Shown piece after piece: positions 38,266 through 49,416 of a stretch of DNA of 64,000 nucleotides; position 1 is the first letter of the stretch; each line of letters starts with the position of its first letter. Below the pieces are notes generated by a model that was given only the letters and a program-made list of their open reading frames with translations, was not told where the DNA came from and did not search any database. Location: positions 2,108,001 to 2,172,000 of the forward strand of contig NZ_CP031423.1 of assembly GCF_003991875.1 (NCBI RefSeq), given 5' to 3'. The stretch comes from Microbacterium lemovicicum. Lineage in GTDB: Bacteria; Actinomycetota; Actinomycetes; Actinomycetales; Microbacteriaceae. Position numbers and translations under genes: made by a program.

Positions 38266-39144
38266 TCAACCGCGCGCGGCCGACAGCGCGGCCACGGCCC
38301 CCACGCCGCCGAGGAAGCCCTCGAGGTCGGGCTCATCGCCCGTGGGCTGCAGGATGACCGACGTCGCTCCGGCGTCGAAGAACGGCTGGATCGCGCGGAC
38401 GACGTCCTCCGGATCACCGGACACGTCGAGCGACGGATCGGCCGCGTTCCTCCACGCGGCGTGATCGGCGGACACGCGCTCCGCCGCCCCGGCGCCGAAC
38501 GCGGCGGTGACGAAGACGATGAACTCGTGCGTGCCCGCCCGACCCGCGGCATCCCGTCCCTCCTGCACGAGGGCGACGGCGTCACGGATGCGGTCCGGCG
38601 TCCAGCCCGACGGCACGACCGTGCCGTCGGCGACCTCCCCCGTCAGGCGGAGCGTCTTCGGCCCCTCCCCCGCGGCGATGACGGCCGGGGCCTGCGCGGG
38701 CGGCCAGTCGAGCTTCACTCCGTCGAGCCGCACGTAGCGCCCGTCGGTGTTCAGCTCCTCACCGGCGAGCAGGCCGCGGAGCGCCGGGACGTATTCGCGC
38801 ATGAGCGTCAGCGGCGACTGCGCCCGCGCGCCGACCTGCGCCATCCAGTCGAGCACGCCGTGGCCCACGCCCGGGATCACCCGTCCGGGGAACAGCCGCT
38901 CGAGGGTCGCGATCTCCATGGCGAGCAGGGCGACGTTGCGCAACGGCATCGGCGAGACCCCGATGCCGACCTTCAGCGTCTCGGTCCAGGCGAGGACGGC
39001 GGATGCCGCGGCGAACGCGGACTCCCGGAAACAGTCCTCCCAGAGCCACAGCTCGGGCACGCCGGCCGCCTCGGCGGCGAGGGCGGCGCTGCGCAGGCGC
39101 TCGGGCGGGAAGGACGGCGTGAAGATGGCTCCGATGCGTGGCAT
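38266..39144 (-). CDS. Luciferase-like monooxygenase/F420-type oxidoreductase
   Basis: A 292-residue luciferase-fold protein. Segments IGAIFTPSFPPERL, LWLWEDCFRES, VGIGVSPMPLRN and FPGRVIPGVGHG fit the F420- or FMN-dependent LLM class seen in actinobacteria. The typical C-terminal line DVSGDPEDVVRAIQPFFDAGATSVIL is present. The cofactor (F420 versus FMN) cannot be settled by eye. It stands alone, 57 bp downstream of the DoxX-like gene on the same strand, and is one of four luciferase-like genes in this window. Confidence 0.87.
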   Translation of the reverse strand: MPRIGAIFTPSFPPERLRSAALAAEAAGVPELWLWEDCFRESAFAAASAVLAWTETLKVGIGVSPMPLRNVALLAMEIATLERLFPGRVIPGVGHGVLDWMAQVGARAQSPLTLMREYVPALRGLLAGEELNTDGRYVRLDGVKLDWPPAQAPAVIAAGEGPKTLRLTGEVADGTVVPSGWTPDRIRDAVALVQEGRDAAGRAGTHEFIVFVTAAFGAGAAERVSADHAAWRNAADPSLDVSGDPEDVVRAIQPFFDAGATSVILQPTGDEPDLEGFLGGVGAVAALSAARG

Positions 39145-39201
39145 CCGTCCACTCTGCCAGCCCCTGGGCGTCGGCGCGCGGGTCGGGTCGGGGAAGGCGC
39201 T

Positions 39202-39621
39202 TCAGCGACCCGCCCAGAGTGCCCACGCGACGAGGACCGGCTGCAGGAACAGGCGGCCGAAGCGGCGGCGCTCGGTGTCGAGCAGGGGCGCGGACCGCCC
39301 GGTGCGCCACTGGTGGACGTTGCCCGGGAAGACCGCCACGAAGAATGCAGCGATCGCGGCGCCGACGGTGCGCCGCTCCTTCGGCAGCGCGACGAGCGCG
39401 GCGCCGAGCATGACCTCGACGACGCCCGATGCGACGACGATCGCGTCCTTGTCGGTGCGGAGCATCGTGGTCGCCCAGTCGGGCACCACGATCCGGTACC
39501 CGCGGCGGCCCCACGAGAGGTGTGAGATCCCCGCCCCGACCAGCAGAGCGGCCAGGCCCGAGCGGGCCACCGTCCGCGTCACGTCGATCGGGCTGACGGG
39601 TCGCCTGCGGGAGCGCTTCAT
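39202..39621 (-). CDS. DoxX-like membrane protein
   Basis: A 139-residue protein with about four hydrophobic helices (for example AALLVGAGISHLSW and VVASGVVEVMLGAAL) and the DoxX-type segments GISHL and PGNVHQW. DoxX-like proteins are small membrane subunits of uncertain function, linked in some cases to thiosulfate or redox stress. The basic N-terminus MKRSRRR suggests an inside orientation. It precedes the luciferase-like gene on the same strand and is divergent from another luciferase-like gene at 39821. Confidence 0.85.
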   Translation of the reverse strand: MKRSRRRPVSPIDVTRTVARSGLAALLVGAGISHLSWGRRGYRIVVPDWATTMLRTDKDAIVVASGVVEVMLGAALVALPKERRTVGAAIAAFFVAVFPGNVHQWRTGRSAPLLDTERRRFGRLFLQPVLVAWALWAGR

Positions 39622-39820
39622 CGCCTCAGTCTGCCACCCGCCCCGGCGCGCCCCGCCGCGTTCCGTCTCATCGAGTCAGCCGCCGGGGCAGAAGAGGCGC
39701 GGCCACAGCTCGCGCCCGTGCAGGCGTCGTCTCGTCTCGTCGCGGCGCCCCTGCCGGCGACGCGAAACGCCCGCACCCTCCGACGTCCGTACGACGCGAA
39801 CCTGCGGCAGACTCGAAGCC

Positions 39821-40612
39821 ATGACCACGCGCGGCTTCCTCTCCCTCGGCATCGCCGGATCCCTCGGACCGGCCGCGGGCGCCCGCGTGGCCGTCGCGGC
39901 CGAGCAGGCCGGATTCCACACGCTGTGGGTCAACGACACCGCCGACGGAGACTCCCTCGCCGTCCTCGCTGCGGCCGCGGCCGTCACCGAGCGCATCGGC
40001 CTGGCCACCGGCGTCATCGCCGTCGACCGCCGATCGGCCGGCGACATCGCGGCGGCCGTGGCATCCCATGATCTTCCGCGCGCGCGACTGACGCTGGGCG
40101 TCGGGTCGGGGCAGCTCCGCCACGGCGCCCTGAAGGCTGTCCGCGAGACCGTCGACACCCTGCGTGCGGAGGCGGCACTGCGGGTCGTCGTCGGCGCGCT
40201 CGGCCCGAAGATGCGCGCCCTCGCGGTCGAGCACGGCGACGGGGTGCTTCTGAACTGGCTGACCCCGGAGACGGCCGCGGGCCAGGCGCGCGAGGCGCAT
40301 GCGCTCGCACCGGACACCTCGGTCATCCTCTATGCCCGGACGTCGGTGGATGCCGCGGCCCGCGGCCGACGCGACGCCGAGGCGGCGCGCTATGCCGGCT
40401 TCCCGAACTACGCGGCGAACTTCGAGCGGCTCGGCATCGACGTACTCGACACGGTCCTTCCCCGACGGGACGAGGACGTCGCGGCCGGCGCGGAGACGTT
40501 CGCCGCCGCCGTGGACGAGCTCGTGCTGCGCGCGATCACCCCGACCGACGACGTCGACGCCTACCTGAGGTTCGTCGACACCGCGGCAGAGGCCCTCGAC
40601 CTGCGCGGCTGA
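39821..40612 (+). CDS. Short luciferase-like monooxygenase
   Basis: A 263-residue luciferase-fold protein, shorter than the usual 290-350 residues. It shows LSLGIAGSLGP, AEQAGFHTLWVNDTADGDS, ERIGLATGVIAVDRRSAGDIA and RLTLGVGSG, the N-terminal barrel landmarks. The deletion is in the middle of the barrel, where substrate-specific loops usually lie. Cofactor and substrate are unknown. ATG at 39821 follows a 199-bp divergent spacer from the DoxX-like gene in which no clear regulatory element was seen. A large hairpin starts 9 bp after the stop. Confidence 0.83.
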   Translation: MTTRGFLSLGIAGSLGPAAGARVAVAAEQAGFHTLWVNDTADGDSLAVLAAAAAVTERIGLATGVIAVDRRSAGDIAAAVASHDLPRARLTLGVGSGQLRHGALKAVRETVDTLRAEAALRVVVGALGPKMRALAVEHGDGVLLNWLTPETAAGQAREAHALAPDTSVILYARTSVDAAARGRRDAEAARYAGFPNYAANFERLGIDVLDTVLPRRDEDVAAGAETFAAAVDELVLRAITPTDDVDAYLRFVDTAAEALDLRG

Positions 40613-40617
40613 CAGCA

Positions 40618-40742
40618 TTTCGCCGCCCTTCGCTCAATGAGCGAGCGAAGGGCGGCGGGGTCGCTGCGGCTCGCTGCGCCCGCCTGACGGCCGGGGCGAG
40701 CCGGTCGTCAGGCGGAAGCGCGGTGACGGGGCGAAACGCCCC
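40618..40742. terminator. Nested inverted-repeat block between convergent genes (bidirectional terminator)
   Basis: Three perfect or near-perfect hairpins sit between the convergent stops at 40612 and 40750. The first is a 15-bp perfect stem (40621-40635 with 40643-40657). The second is a 14-bp stem with one G-U pair (40681-40694 with 40701-40714). The third is GGGGCG-AAA-CGCCCC (40728-40742). TTTCGCC at 40618 and GGCGAAA at 40730 form an outer inverted pair enclosing most of the block. It should terminate transcription from both sides, and it also resembles dispersed palindromic elements. Confidence 0.8.
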
Positions 40743-40749
40743 GCGCGGG

Positions 40750-43311
<2,562 letters not shown>

Positions 43312-43331
43312 TCCTGGTGTCTCCCGGAGAA

Positions 43332-43380
43332 GGTGAGTCTGGTGCACTCAAGATACGTACTTGAGTGCGTTCGTATCAAC
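43332..43380 (-). promoter_or_regulatory. Tandem HAIR (HspR-type) operator sites
   Basis: Four 7-bp half-sites stand at exact 14-bp steps on the plus strand: GGTGAGT (43332), ACTCAAG (43346), CTTGAGT (43360) and TATCAAC (43374). Read on the gene strand they form two HAIR-like elements (consensus CTTGAGT-N7-ACTCAAG): one matching 12 of 14 bases (43332-43352) and one matching 11 of 14 (43360-43380). HspR repression of chaperone genes through HAIR is established in actinobacteria; binding here is inferred. Confidence 0.75.
43350..43379 (-). promoter_or_regulatory. Candidate promoter of the clp gene
   Basis: On the minus strand, TTGATA (43379-43374) and TATCTT (43355-43350) are separated by 18 bp. 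They lie about 40 bp upstream of the ATG. Both elements overlap the HAIR half-sites, so bound HspR would block polymerase. Confidence 0.6.
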
Positions 43381-43432
43381 TTCAACGCGGGATGCTCCCG
43401 GCTATTCCCGAGGCGGGATGCCGGAGGGTTCC

Positions 43433-45277
43433 TCACTTCACATGGCGCTCCGACAGCGGCGTCTCGACGATGCGGATCAGCGACGCGGAGTCGTACGGAC
43501 CGACGTGGCGCTTGCCGTTGACGAAGAACGTCGGCGTCGTGTTGAGGTCCATCACCTCGGCGTCGAGCCGATCGTCCTGCACGCGACGCAGCACTTTCGG
43601 CGAGCGGAAGTCCGCCGCGAAGCGCTCCTCGTCGAGGCCGAGTTCGAGGGCGTAGGCGAACAGGTCGTCGGTGTCCAGGCTGCCCTGTCGCGAGAACAGG
43701 AGGCGGGCCATGTCGTAGAACCGGCCCTGGAGCCCCGCCGCCTCCGCGGCCTGCGCCGCCTGCTGCGCGTGCGGGTGCGGACCGTCGAGGGGCAGATGCC
43801 GCCACACCCAGAGGATGTCGTCGCCGAAATGCGCGCGCACCGCGTCGACCGATCCGGTGGCGCGGCTGCAGAACGGGCATTCGAAGTCGCCGTACTCGAC
43901 GATCGTGTAGCGCGCGCTCAGGGGTCCCGCGAGGTGATCGCGATCGGGGTCGACCGGGCGCACGAGCTTGGCCCCGACAGGCTGCGGCGGCCAGATGCGG
44001 TCGCCGGCCACCAGCGTCGCCCAGCCCAGCAGGAAGGCGATGACGGATGCCGCGAGCACCGCCACCCGCGCGAGATCGGCTGTGTGCGGGTCGTCGATGG
44101 CGATCGGCACGATGAACAGGGCGATCGTGAACCCGATACCCGACAGGGCCGCTCCCCCGGCGACGCGATTCAGCCCCAGCCCCGGCGCGAGCTGCCCCTT
44201 GCCGAGCACGCGCATCAGCAGCGTCGCACCGGTGATGCCGACGAACTTGCCCACCACGAGACCGACGACGATGCCCCACGCGACCGGAGAGGCCGCGGCA
44301 TCCATCAGCGTCTGTCCGTCGATGTGGACCCCGGCGTTCGCGAGCGCGAACAGCGGCAGCACGCCGTAGGCGATGTACGGCCGCCAGGCGTTGTCGATGC
44401 GCTCGTTGATGGACAGCGACTCACGCAGACTCCGGGTCACCGCCGCGGCGTAGGCCGGGTTCGGCGACTCGCGGAAGGCGAGGGTGAGCTCCGCCGTGCG
44501 CTCGACGTCCGAGCGCCGCGGCGCGAACACGGGGATGAGCAGGGCCACGGCGACGCCGGCGAGGGTGGGATGGATGCCGCCCAGCGCGACGGCGATCCAC
44601 AGCCCGATGGCGAGGACCGAGTAGGCGAAGCCGCGGCCGACGGGCAGGTAGCGAACGAGGGCCAGCAGCGCCATGAGCACGACCGCTGCGGCGAGGGGCC
44701 AGAGGCTGAGACCGCCGCTGTAGAACAGGCCGATCACGATGAGCGCGCCGATGTCGTCGACGACGGCGAGGGTGAGGAGGAACATCCGCAGCCGCGACGG
44801 GAACTTCGGGCCGACGATCGCCAGAGCACCGAGCAGGAAGGCCGTGTCCGTGGAGATCACGACGCCCCACGCGTCCGCGGCGTCCGTGGAGCCCGCGAAC
44901 GCGAAGAACACGAGCGCGGGGATGACGAGTCCCGCCAGCGCGGCGACGATCGGCACGGCGGCGCGGGAGCGGTCGGTGAGCTCGCCGATCGTCAGCTCGC
45001 GCTTGACCTCCAGTCCGACGAGGAAGAAGAAGAGGGTCATCAGCGCGTCGTTGACGAACTGATGCAGCGTGAAAGTGACCTGCACGCCGCCGATCGAGAA
45101 CGCGGCGGGCATCGACCAGACCGTCTCGTAGGTGTCGCCCGGCAGGTTCGCCCACAGCATGGCCAGACCGACGCCGATGAGCATGAGCGCCGCGGAGAGG
45201 CGGTCGCCCGAGACGTGCTTCTTCTTGGCGCGGGCCGGCGCGGACGGACGGGACGGCAGCAACGAGACGGCGGTCAC
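43433..45277 (-). CDS. nhaA: Na+/H+ antiporter NhaA fused to a DsbA-like thioredoxin domain
   Basis: A 614-residue fusion. Residues about 25-430 form a twelve-helix NhaA antiporter with the functional aspartate pair in VVDDIGALIVIGLFYSGG and the opening ANLPGDTY region. Residues about 443-614 form a DsbA/thioredoxin-like domain with active-site CPFC at 467 and 470 and a cis-Pro loop TTPTFFVNG near 582. The antiporter exports Na+ in exchange for protons. The C-terminal domain could provide redox sensing or disulfide chemistry; its side of the membrane depends on helix count and is not settled. GTG start at 45277. Such NhaA-thioredoxin fusions are known in actinobacteria. Confidence 0.93.
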   Translation of the reverse strand: MTAVSLLPSRPSAPARAKKKHVSGDRLSAALMLIGVGLAMLWANLPGDTYETVWSMPAAFSIGGVQVTFTLHQFVNDALMTLFFFLVGLEVKRELTIGELTDRSRAAVPIVAALAGLVIPALVFFAFAGSTDAADAWGVVISTDTAFLLGALAIVGPKFPSRLRMFLLTLAVVDDIGALIVIGLFYSGGLSLWPLAAAVVLMALLALVRYLPVGRGFAYSVLAIGLWIAVALGGIHPTLAGVAVALLIPVFAPRRSDVERTAELTLAFRESPNPAYAAAVTRSLRESLSINERIDNAWRPYIAYGVLPLFALANAGVHIDGQTLMDAAASPVAWGIVVGLVVGKFVGITGATLLMRVLGKGQLAPGLGLNRVAGGAALSGIGFTIALFIVPIAIDDPHTADLARVAVLAASVIAFLLGWATLVAGDRIWPPQPVGAKLVRPVDPDRDHLAGPLSARYTIVEYGDFECPFCSRATGSVDAVRAHFGDDILWVWRHLPLDGPHPHAQQAAQAAEAAGLQGRFYDMARLLFSRQGSLDTDDLFAYALELGLDEERFAADFRSPKVLRRVQDDRLDAEVMDLNTTPTFFVNGKRHVGPYDSASLIRIVETPLSERHVK

Positions 45278-45322
45278 GCACTCATCTTCGCGCCATTCGC
45301 GCGATGGCGTGCACCCGCCGGG

Positions 45323-45754
45323 TCACTCCGAGGCTGCGGACCCCTCGAACGGGCGCTCGTGGAGGCCCTCCAGCGCCGACGTCAGCGTCGGCGCACCGCC
45401 GCCGAAGGTCGCGTCGAGCGCGGCGAGGCGGGCGTCGGCCGCGCGCAGCAGGCGGATGCCCTCCGGCGTGACCCGCAGGTCGGAGGCTGCGCCGGCGTGC
45501 GCGTTCGCGTCGACGACGAAGCCGGCCTCCGCGAGCGAGCGCGCCGCGGTGTGGACGCTCTGCACCGTGATCTGGGAACGGCGCGCGAGCTCGCTGAAGG
45601 AGATGCCCGGCGTCGCCTCGACATGCGCGAGAAGGGCGTACTTGCGCGTGGAGAGTCCGAGGTCGCGCAGCTCATGCTCGAGCCGGGCGTCCCAGATCGC
45701 GGCGACGGTCAACAGGGCGATGACCGGGCTGAAGGGGGGCGTCTCGGCGGCCAC
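45323..45754 (-). CDS. MarR family transcriptional regulator
   Basis: A 143-residue winged-helix regulator. The recognition region SELARRSQITVQSVHTAARSL is preceded by LSTRKYALLAHVEATPGIS, and the wing reads LAEAGFVVDAN. The GTG at 45754 is chosen over an ATG at 45805 because GAGGAGG lies at the right distance before it and the longer version adds no domain sequence. It sits 45 bp upstream of the NhaA-thioredoxin fusion on the same strand, so it may regulate that gene or be co-transcribed with it. The ligand is unknown. Confidence 0.88.
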   Translation of the reverse strand: MAAETPPFSPVIALLTVAAIWDARLEHELRDLGLSTRKYALLAHVEATPGISFSELARRSQITVQSVHTAARSLAEAGFVVDANAHAGAASDLRVTPEGIRLLRAADARLAALDATFGGGAPTLTSALEGLHERPFEGSAASE

Positions 45755-45875
45755 GTCGTCGCCTCCTCTGGCTGGCACCTGCCCATGGTAGTCGCGGCCG
45801 GGCACGTCTGTCGGAGGCCTGCCCTACCGTGGGGCTGCCGGAGCGATCGGCGCTCCGCAAGGAGGGAGAGACGAC

Positions 45876-46247
45876 GTGGACTGGAAGATCGAGCTCGTCT
45901 TCGTGCCGGTGACCGACGTGGACCGTGCCAGGGACTTCTACACGTCCATCGGCTTCCACCTCGACCACGACCAGTCGCCCTCCGACGGGCTGCGCTTCGT
46001 GCAGCTGACCCCGCCCGGATCGGCCTGCTCCATCGCCTTCGGCACCGGTCTCGAGATCGACCTCGAACCCGGTCGTCAGAACACCATCCAGGTGGTCGTG
46101 CCCGACGCCGACCGCGCGCTCGCCGATCTGCGGGCGGTCGGCGTCGCCGCGCGAGGCGTGGACGACCTCGGCTGGGGACGCTTCGTCTCCTTCGACGACC
46201 CCGACGGCAACACCTGGACGCTGCAGCAGCTCCCGTCGCGGGACTGA
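45876..46247 (+). CDS. VOC superfamily (glyoxalase/bleomycin resistance-like) protein
   Basis: A 123-residue single-module vicinal-oxygen-chelate protein. The beta-alpha-beta-beta-beta repeats begin VFVPVTDVDRARDFYTSIGF and end with FVSFDDPDGNTWTLQQL, the classical C-terminal VOC signature. The usual metal positions are only partly recognisable, so it may be a dioxygenase, a glyoxalase-like lyase or a binding protein. GTG at 45876 has a strong AAGGAGGGA site upstream. It is divergent from the MarR gene, with 121 bp between them, and could be under its control. Confidence 0.9.
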   Translation: MDWKIELVFVPVTDVDRARDFYTSIGFHLDHDQSPSDGLRFVQLTPPGSACSIAFGTGLEIDLEPGRQNTIQVVVPDADRALADLRAVGVAARGVDDLGWGRFVSFDDPDGNTWTLQQLPSRD

Positions 46248-46292
46248 GACCTCGGCCTGGGCCTCCGGCCGCGAGCGTGGTTTGCTGTCTCC

Positions 46293-47987
46293 GTGACCAC
46301 TGACGTCGAAGGCCGGGAGTACGCCTACACCGTCGCCGACTACCTGCTCGATCGAATGGCCGAGTGCGGCATCCGTCATCTCTTCGGCGTGCCCGGCGAT
46401 TTCACGCTGGGCTTCCTCGACCACGTCGAGCGCCACCCGCTCATCGCGTGGGTCGGGACCGCGAACGAGCTCGGCGCCGCTTACGCCGCCGACGGCTACG
46501 CCCGCCTCGCAGGGCTCGGAGCGCTGAGCACCACCTTCGGCGTCGGCGAGCTGTCGGCCCTCGCCGGCGTGGCCGGCAGCAGCGCCGAGCACGTGCCGGT
46601 GCTGCACCTCGTGGGTGCGCCGACCATCGCGACGCAGTCCGCCCGTCGTGCGACCCACCACACGCTCGGCGACGGCGACTTCGACCACTTCTCGCGCATG
46701 ACCGCCGAGGTCACCGTGGCCCAGGGACGCCCGACGGCCGACGGCTATGCGGCGGAGATCGACCGCGTCATCGTCGCCGCCCGCGATAGACGCCTCCCGG
46801 GCTACCTGCTCCTCGCCGCCGACGTCGCCGAGGCGCCCGCGTCGCCGCCGTCCGCTCCCCTGCCCTCCCACCCGGGGGTGACGACCGCCGAGGCCGCGTC
46901 GGCGTTCCGCTCCGCGCTGACGTCCCGTCTGGCATCCGCCCGGTCGCTCGCCGTGCTGGCCGACATCCTGGTGTCCCGCGTCGGCGCCGAGGAGCACCTG
47001 CATCGGCTGCTCGGCCTGGGCGTCCCGCACGCGACGCTGCTGTGGGGTCGACGCGTCGTCGACGAGTCCGCCGACGCCTACCTCGGCTCGTACCTGGGCG
47101 CCGCCAGCGAGACCGCCGTCCGCACGGTCATCGAGGACTCCGACCTGCTTGTTCTGGCGGGCGTGCAGTTCACCGACCTGACGAGCGGCTTCTTCTCGCA
47201 GCGGATCGAGCCCGCGCGCACGATCGAGCTGCGCGGCGAGTACGCCGCCATCGCGGGGCAGCGCTTCGAGCCGCTCGCCATGGCCGACGCGCTCGACATC
47301 CTGACGGACGCCGTTCGAACGGCCGACGAGAAGCTTTTCCTCGTGCGGCCCGGCGGCGGTGCGGATCAGCCCGCACCGCTCGCGCTGTCGCCCGACGCGC
47401 CGCTCGGGCAGGCCGCCCTCTGGAGCGAGGTGACCGCCTTCCTGCGCGCCGGCGACATCGTGCTCGCCGACCAGGGCACGTCTTTCTACGGCATGGCCGG
47501 GCACCGCCTCCCCTCGGGCGTTACCCTCATCGGCCAGCCGCTCTGGGCGGCGATCGGATTCACTCTTCCCGCCCTGCTGGGCGCCGCTCTCGCCCGTCCC
47601 GACCGGCGCCCGGTGCTGCTCATCGGCGACGGAGCCGCGCAGCTCACCAGCGCCGAGCTCGGCACGATCCTGCGCCACGACATCCCTGCCGTCATCGTGG
47701 TCGTCGACAACGGCGGCTACACCGTCGAGCGCGCCATCCACGGCCTGCAGGAGCAGTACAACGACATCGCCCGGTGGGACTGGACGGCACTGACGAGGGC
47801 GATGGATGCTGCGGGCACCGCCACGGCGGTCCGCGTGACCACGAACGGCCACCTGCACCGGGCTCTCGCGGACGCCCGCGACGCGGACACCCTGACCCTC
47901 ATCCAGGCCGTCGTGCCGCCCCTCGACGTACCGCCGGTGCTGCGCGCTGTCGCCGCCGCCGCGTCGTCCGCCAACCGGCCCGGCTGA
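46293..47987 (+). CDS. Thiamine-diphosphate-dependent 2-keto acid decarboxylase (pyruvate/indolepyruvate type)
   Basis: A 564-residue ThDP enzyme of the pyruvate/indolepyruvate/phenylpyruvate decarboxylase family. It has the catalytic glutamate E59 in TANELGAAYAADGYAR and the HH pair H122-H123 in RATHHTLGDGD. The ThDP/Mg motif runs from GDG at 445 to NGG at 473-475. It decarboxylates a 2-keto acid to an aldehyde; branched-chain, indolepyruvate or phenylpyruvate specificity cannot be told. If it acts on indolepyruvate, it would give indole-3-acetaldehyde on the IAA route. GTG start at 46293, 45 bp after the VOC gene. Confidence 0.92.
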   Translation: MTTDVEGREYAYTVADYLLDRMAECGIRHLFGVPGDFTLGFLDHVERHPLIAWVGTANELGAAYAADGYARLAGLGALSTTFGVGELSALAGVAGSSAEHVPVLHLVGAPTIATQSARRATHHTLGDGDFDHFSRMTAEVTVAQGRPTADGYAAEIDRVIVAARDRRLPGYLLLAADVAEAPASPPSAPLPSHPGVTTAEAASAFRSALTSRLASARSLAVLADILVSRVGAEEHLHRLLGLGVPHATLLWGRRVVDESADAYLGSYLGAASETAVRTVIEDSDLLVLAGVQFTDLTSGFFSQRIEPARTIELRGEYAAIAGQRFEPLAMADALDILTDAVRTADEKLFLVRPGGGADQPAPLALSPDAPLGQAALWSEVTAFLRAGDIVLADQGTSFYGMAGHRLPSGVTLIGQPLWAAIGFTLPALLGAALARPDRRPVLLIGDGAAQLTSAELGTILRHDIPAVIVVVDNGGYTVERAIHGLQEQYNDIARWDWTALTRAMDAAGTATAVRVTTNGHLHRALADARDADTLTLIQAVVPPLDVPPVLRAVAAAASSANRPG

Positions 47988-48007
47988 GACCGCTTTACGC
48001 TGGGGCC

Positions 48008-48823
48008 ATGCGGGAGTTCGGACGCGGGATCAGAATGCTGTTCGCGGGATTCGGCTGGTGGGGCCGACGCCCGGGGGTGATGGCACTGGGGCTCGTCCCG
48101 GCGGCGCTCGTGGGCATCGTCCTGGTCGGGCTGCTGATCACGCTGGCCGCCTTCCTGCCCGGCCTGGCGGACGCGACGACACCCTTCGCCGACTCGTGGC
48201 CGCCGGCGCTGTCGAGCGCGTTCCGGATCGCCGTCGGCACGGCGTTCTTCGCGGGCGCCCTCTTCCTCTGCGCGATCACGTTCACGGCGCTCACGCTCAT
48301 GGTGGGCGAGCCGTTCTACGACCGCGTGTGGCGCTCGGTCGAGAACGGGCTCGGCGGATCCGTGCCCGACCAGCCCTACGGCTTCTGGCGTGCGGCAGGC
48401 GACGGAGCGCGTCTGATCGCGCGCGGCATCCTGGTCGCCCTCCTGGCGGGTCTCCTCGGCCTCATTCCGGTCGTGGGGGCGGTGGCCGGCACCGTCGTCG
48501 GCACACTGCTCACCGGCTGGCTCCTCGCAGACGAGCTGTGCTCACGCGCGCTCACTGCGCGCGGTCTGGACAGGGCGGCCCGCCGCACGCTTCTGCGCGC
48601 CCACCGAGGGCGTGCCCTCGGCTTCGGCGTCGCGACGCAGCTCTGCTTCCTCGTCCCGCTGGGAGCCGTCGCGGTCATGCCCGCAGCCGTCGCCGGATCG
48701 ACCATGCTCGCCCGCGCCCTGGTCGGCGAGTCAGACGGGCTCGCACGCCCGGTCGATCCGTCGGTCACGAGCGTCGAGCTCAGCCGCGACCGCCCGGCGG
48801 ACCCACGATCAGCAGCACGGTGA
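48008..48823 (+). CDS. EI24/CysZ-like membrane protein
   Basis: A 271-residue membrane protein with about four to five helices, matching the EI24 domain layout. It has MREFGRGIRMLFAGFGWW at the N-terminus, a long first hydrophobic stretch, VGEPFYDRVWRSVE in a cytoplasmic loop and a late hairpin LGLIPVVGAVAGTVVGTLLTG. The family includes the CysZ sulfate transporter, but nothing nearby concerns cysteine synthesis, so substrate assignment would be speculative. It follows the decarboxylase gene by 20 bp. Its last 44 bp overlap the 3' end of the convergent DUF3817 gene. Confidence 0.85.
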   Translation: MREFGRGIRMLFAGFGWWGRRPGVMALGLVPAALVGIVLVGLLITLAAFLPGLADATTPFADSWPPALSSAFRIAVGTAFFAGALFLCAITFTALTLMVGEPFYDRVWRSVENGLGGSVPDQPYGFWRAAGDGARLIARGILVALLAGLLGLIPVVGAVAGTVVGTLLTGWLLADELCSRALTARGLDRAARRTLLRAHRGRALGFGVATQLCFLVPLGAVAVMPAAVAGSTMLARALVGESDGLARPVDPSVTSVELSRDRPADPRSAAR

Positions 48824-49244
48824 ACACGACCACCACGGCGACGACGACGCCGACGACCAGCAGGAGAGGCCGACGCAGGAGCGACCGCATGAACCGGTCG
48901 TGCCACGCCGCATCCCTCGGGTCCGCCGTCGCCTCCAGCCGCCACGAGCCGTCCAGCCGTCCGGTGCGCGTCAGCCAGATCTCGGTCGGCACGGTCGCGT
49001 AGGGGATGACAGCGCTGACGACCGCGATGACCGCGGGCGCGGCCGTCCACCGCTGGTTCTTCGCCACGAGTACGGCCGTCGCCGCGTAGGCGAGGAAGAC
49101 GAACCCGTGGATGCCGCCGCCGATCGTCACGGCGACGTCCGCTCCCGCTGCCGCGCGCAGGATGAGCCCGGCGATGAGGAGCGTCCATGAGACGGCTTCG
49201 GCGATCGCCAGGGTGCGGAACAGGGTGAGCGGTGTGCGGAACAC
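48780..49244 (-). CDS. DUF3817 family membrane protein
   Basis: A 154-residue protein with about four hydrophobic helices, beginning TPLTLFRTLAIAEAVSWTLLIAG, a typical DUF3817 start. IHGFVFLAYAATAVL follows in the second and third helices. The C-terminal part has an amphipathic stretch and a very Val-rich last helix. The GTG at 49244 is chosen because AGGAG lies 4-5 bp upstream; a TTG at 49256 is an alternative. Function is unknown. It is convergent with and overlaps the EI24 gene by 44 bp. Confidence 0.85.
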   Translation of the reverse strand: MFRTPLTLFRTLAIAEAVSWTLLIAGLILRAAAGADVAVTIGGGIHGFVFLAYAATAVLVAKNQRWTAAPAVIAVVSAVIPYATVPTEIWLTRTGRLDGSWRLEATADPRDAAWHDRFMRSLLRRPLLLVVGVVVAVVVVFTVLLIVGPPGGRG

Positions 49245-49394
49245 GGATCTCCTCAAGAATCTGCGGTCGGATCGACCGTAGCTTCAGTCTACCTGAAAGC
49301 CAGTTCGAACCTATTCTGGCGCATAGAGATCAGCCGTTGGCGCGTGCTGACGCAGACCCTCAAGGGCGGCGCAAGTTTTCCTCCACAAATGCAG

Positions 49395-49416
49395 ATGTCC
49401 CCCAAATGGGGGACAT
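49395..49416. repeat. Perfect 9-bp hairpin, loop AAAT
   Basis: ATGTCCCCC (49395-49403) pairs with GGGGGACAT (49408-49416) across a 4-nt loop. It could be an operator or an RNA hairpin. Confidence 0.85.

Noticed and set aside
39622..39820. Divergent spacer between the DoxX-like and short luciferase-like genes
   Set aside because: No convincing promoter, operator or hairpin could be identified by eye.
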